From: an alpha proteobacterium BAL199
GTDB taxonomy: Bacteria > Pseudomonadota > Alphaproteobacteria > Thalassobaculales > Thalassobaculaceae
NCBI GenBank assembly: GCA_000171835.1
Contig: ABHC01000021.1
Span: 62,501 to 120,727, forward strand
Reading direction: 5' to 3'
DNA length: 58,227 bases
In this document: positions 58,171-58,227 of the stretch, piece after piece
How positions within the stretch are numbered: position 1 is the stretch's first letter
Layout of the letters: the number at the start of each line of letters is the position of its first letter
Made by a program: the position numbers and the translations under genes
The notes under the pieces: generated by a model
What the model was told of the DNA's origin: nothing
Database searches by the model: none
What the model saw: only the letters and a program-made list of their open reading frames with translations

Positions 58171-58227
58171 ATCCCCGGCTCGGCACGGCGCCCGGAAACG
58201 GCCCGGATGCCCTGCAGAGACGGGAAA

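Overview
The window is a chromosomal segment of a high-GC alphaproteobacterium. The evidence is an uninterrupted str/S10/spc/alpha ribosomal superoperon that includes adk and lacks rpmJ, a 338-residue RpoA, an ATP12-type F1-ATPase assembly chaperone, a LiuR-controlled leucine catabolic cluster and a malic enzyme fused to a phosphotransacetylase-like domain. A Rhodospirillales-like member is my best guess, from overall protein character only. I see no plasmid, prophage, CRISPR or rRNA signal.

Left part (1-12.2 kb): acyl-CoA and leucine catabolism. Reading on the minus strand, liuR (MerR family) is followed by a PaaI-type thioesterase and isovaleryl-CoA dehydrogenase (ivd). A divergent NTF2-like gene interrupts the cluster. 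It then continues through tag, a RidA protein, a DUF1989 protein, an SDR, a DsbA-like isomerase, both methylcrotonyl-CoA carboxylase subunits flanking liuC, and a permease cut by the left edge. Together these supply leucine degradation from isovaleryl-CoA to 3-hydroxy-3-methylglutaryl-CoA; the lyase that would finish the pathway is not in view. Two TTGACG-type palindromes, one before liuR and one at the start of the thioesterase gene, look like LiuR operators. mgtE and maeB lie upstream of liuR.

Middle part (14.4-30.8 kb): tRNA-Leu(GAG) with its own terminator, then lipB, a small HEPN-like protein, a 44-residue single-helix membrane protein too short for ordinary gene calling, and a VOC protein. 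Next comes a gene-poor, repeat-bearing stretch (16.95-17.40 kb) with mobile-element-like inverted repeats. A run of tightly packed minus-strand genes follows: htrA, rarA, an RNase H-fold protein, crcB, rluC-type synthase, HAD phosphatase, asmA, ATP12 chaperone, pccB, pccA, acyP. Many junctions overlap by four bases (ATGA or GTGA). Propionyl-CoA carboxylase complements the leucine genes by serving valine, isoleucine and odd-chain fatty acids. A plus-strand helical-repeat protein converges on the ribosomal block.

Right part (30.8-58.2 kb): all minus strand, in transcription order rpoB, rpoC, (terminator, promoter), rpsL, rpsG, fusA, tuf, (terminator), rpsJ through secY and adk, (promoter), rpsM, rpsK, rpoA, rplQ, (terminator). 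This is the ancestral bacterial order with no insertions. I found strong sigma-70-type promoters before rpsL and before rpsM, and a textbook terminator after tuf.

Most of the window is ordinary housekeeping sequence. I did not find a convincing new multi-gene system. The observations most worth a second look are the LiuR palindromes, the small membrane protein, the repeat-flanked intergenic island, the uncharacterised helical-repeat and HEPN-like proteins, and the regulatory architecture around tuf-rpsJ and rpoC-rpsL.
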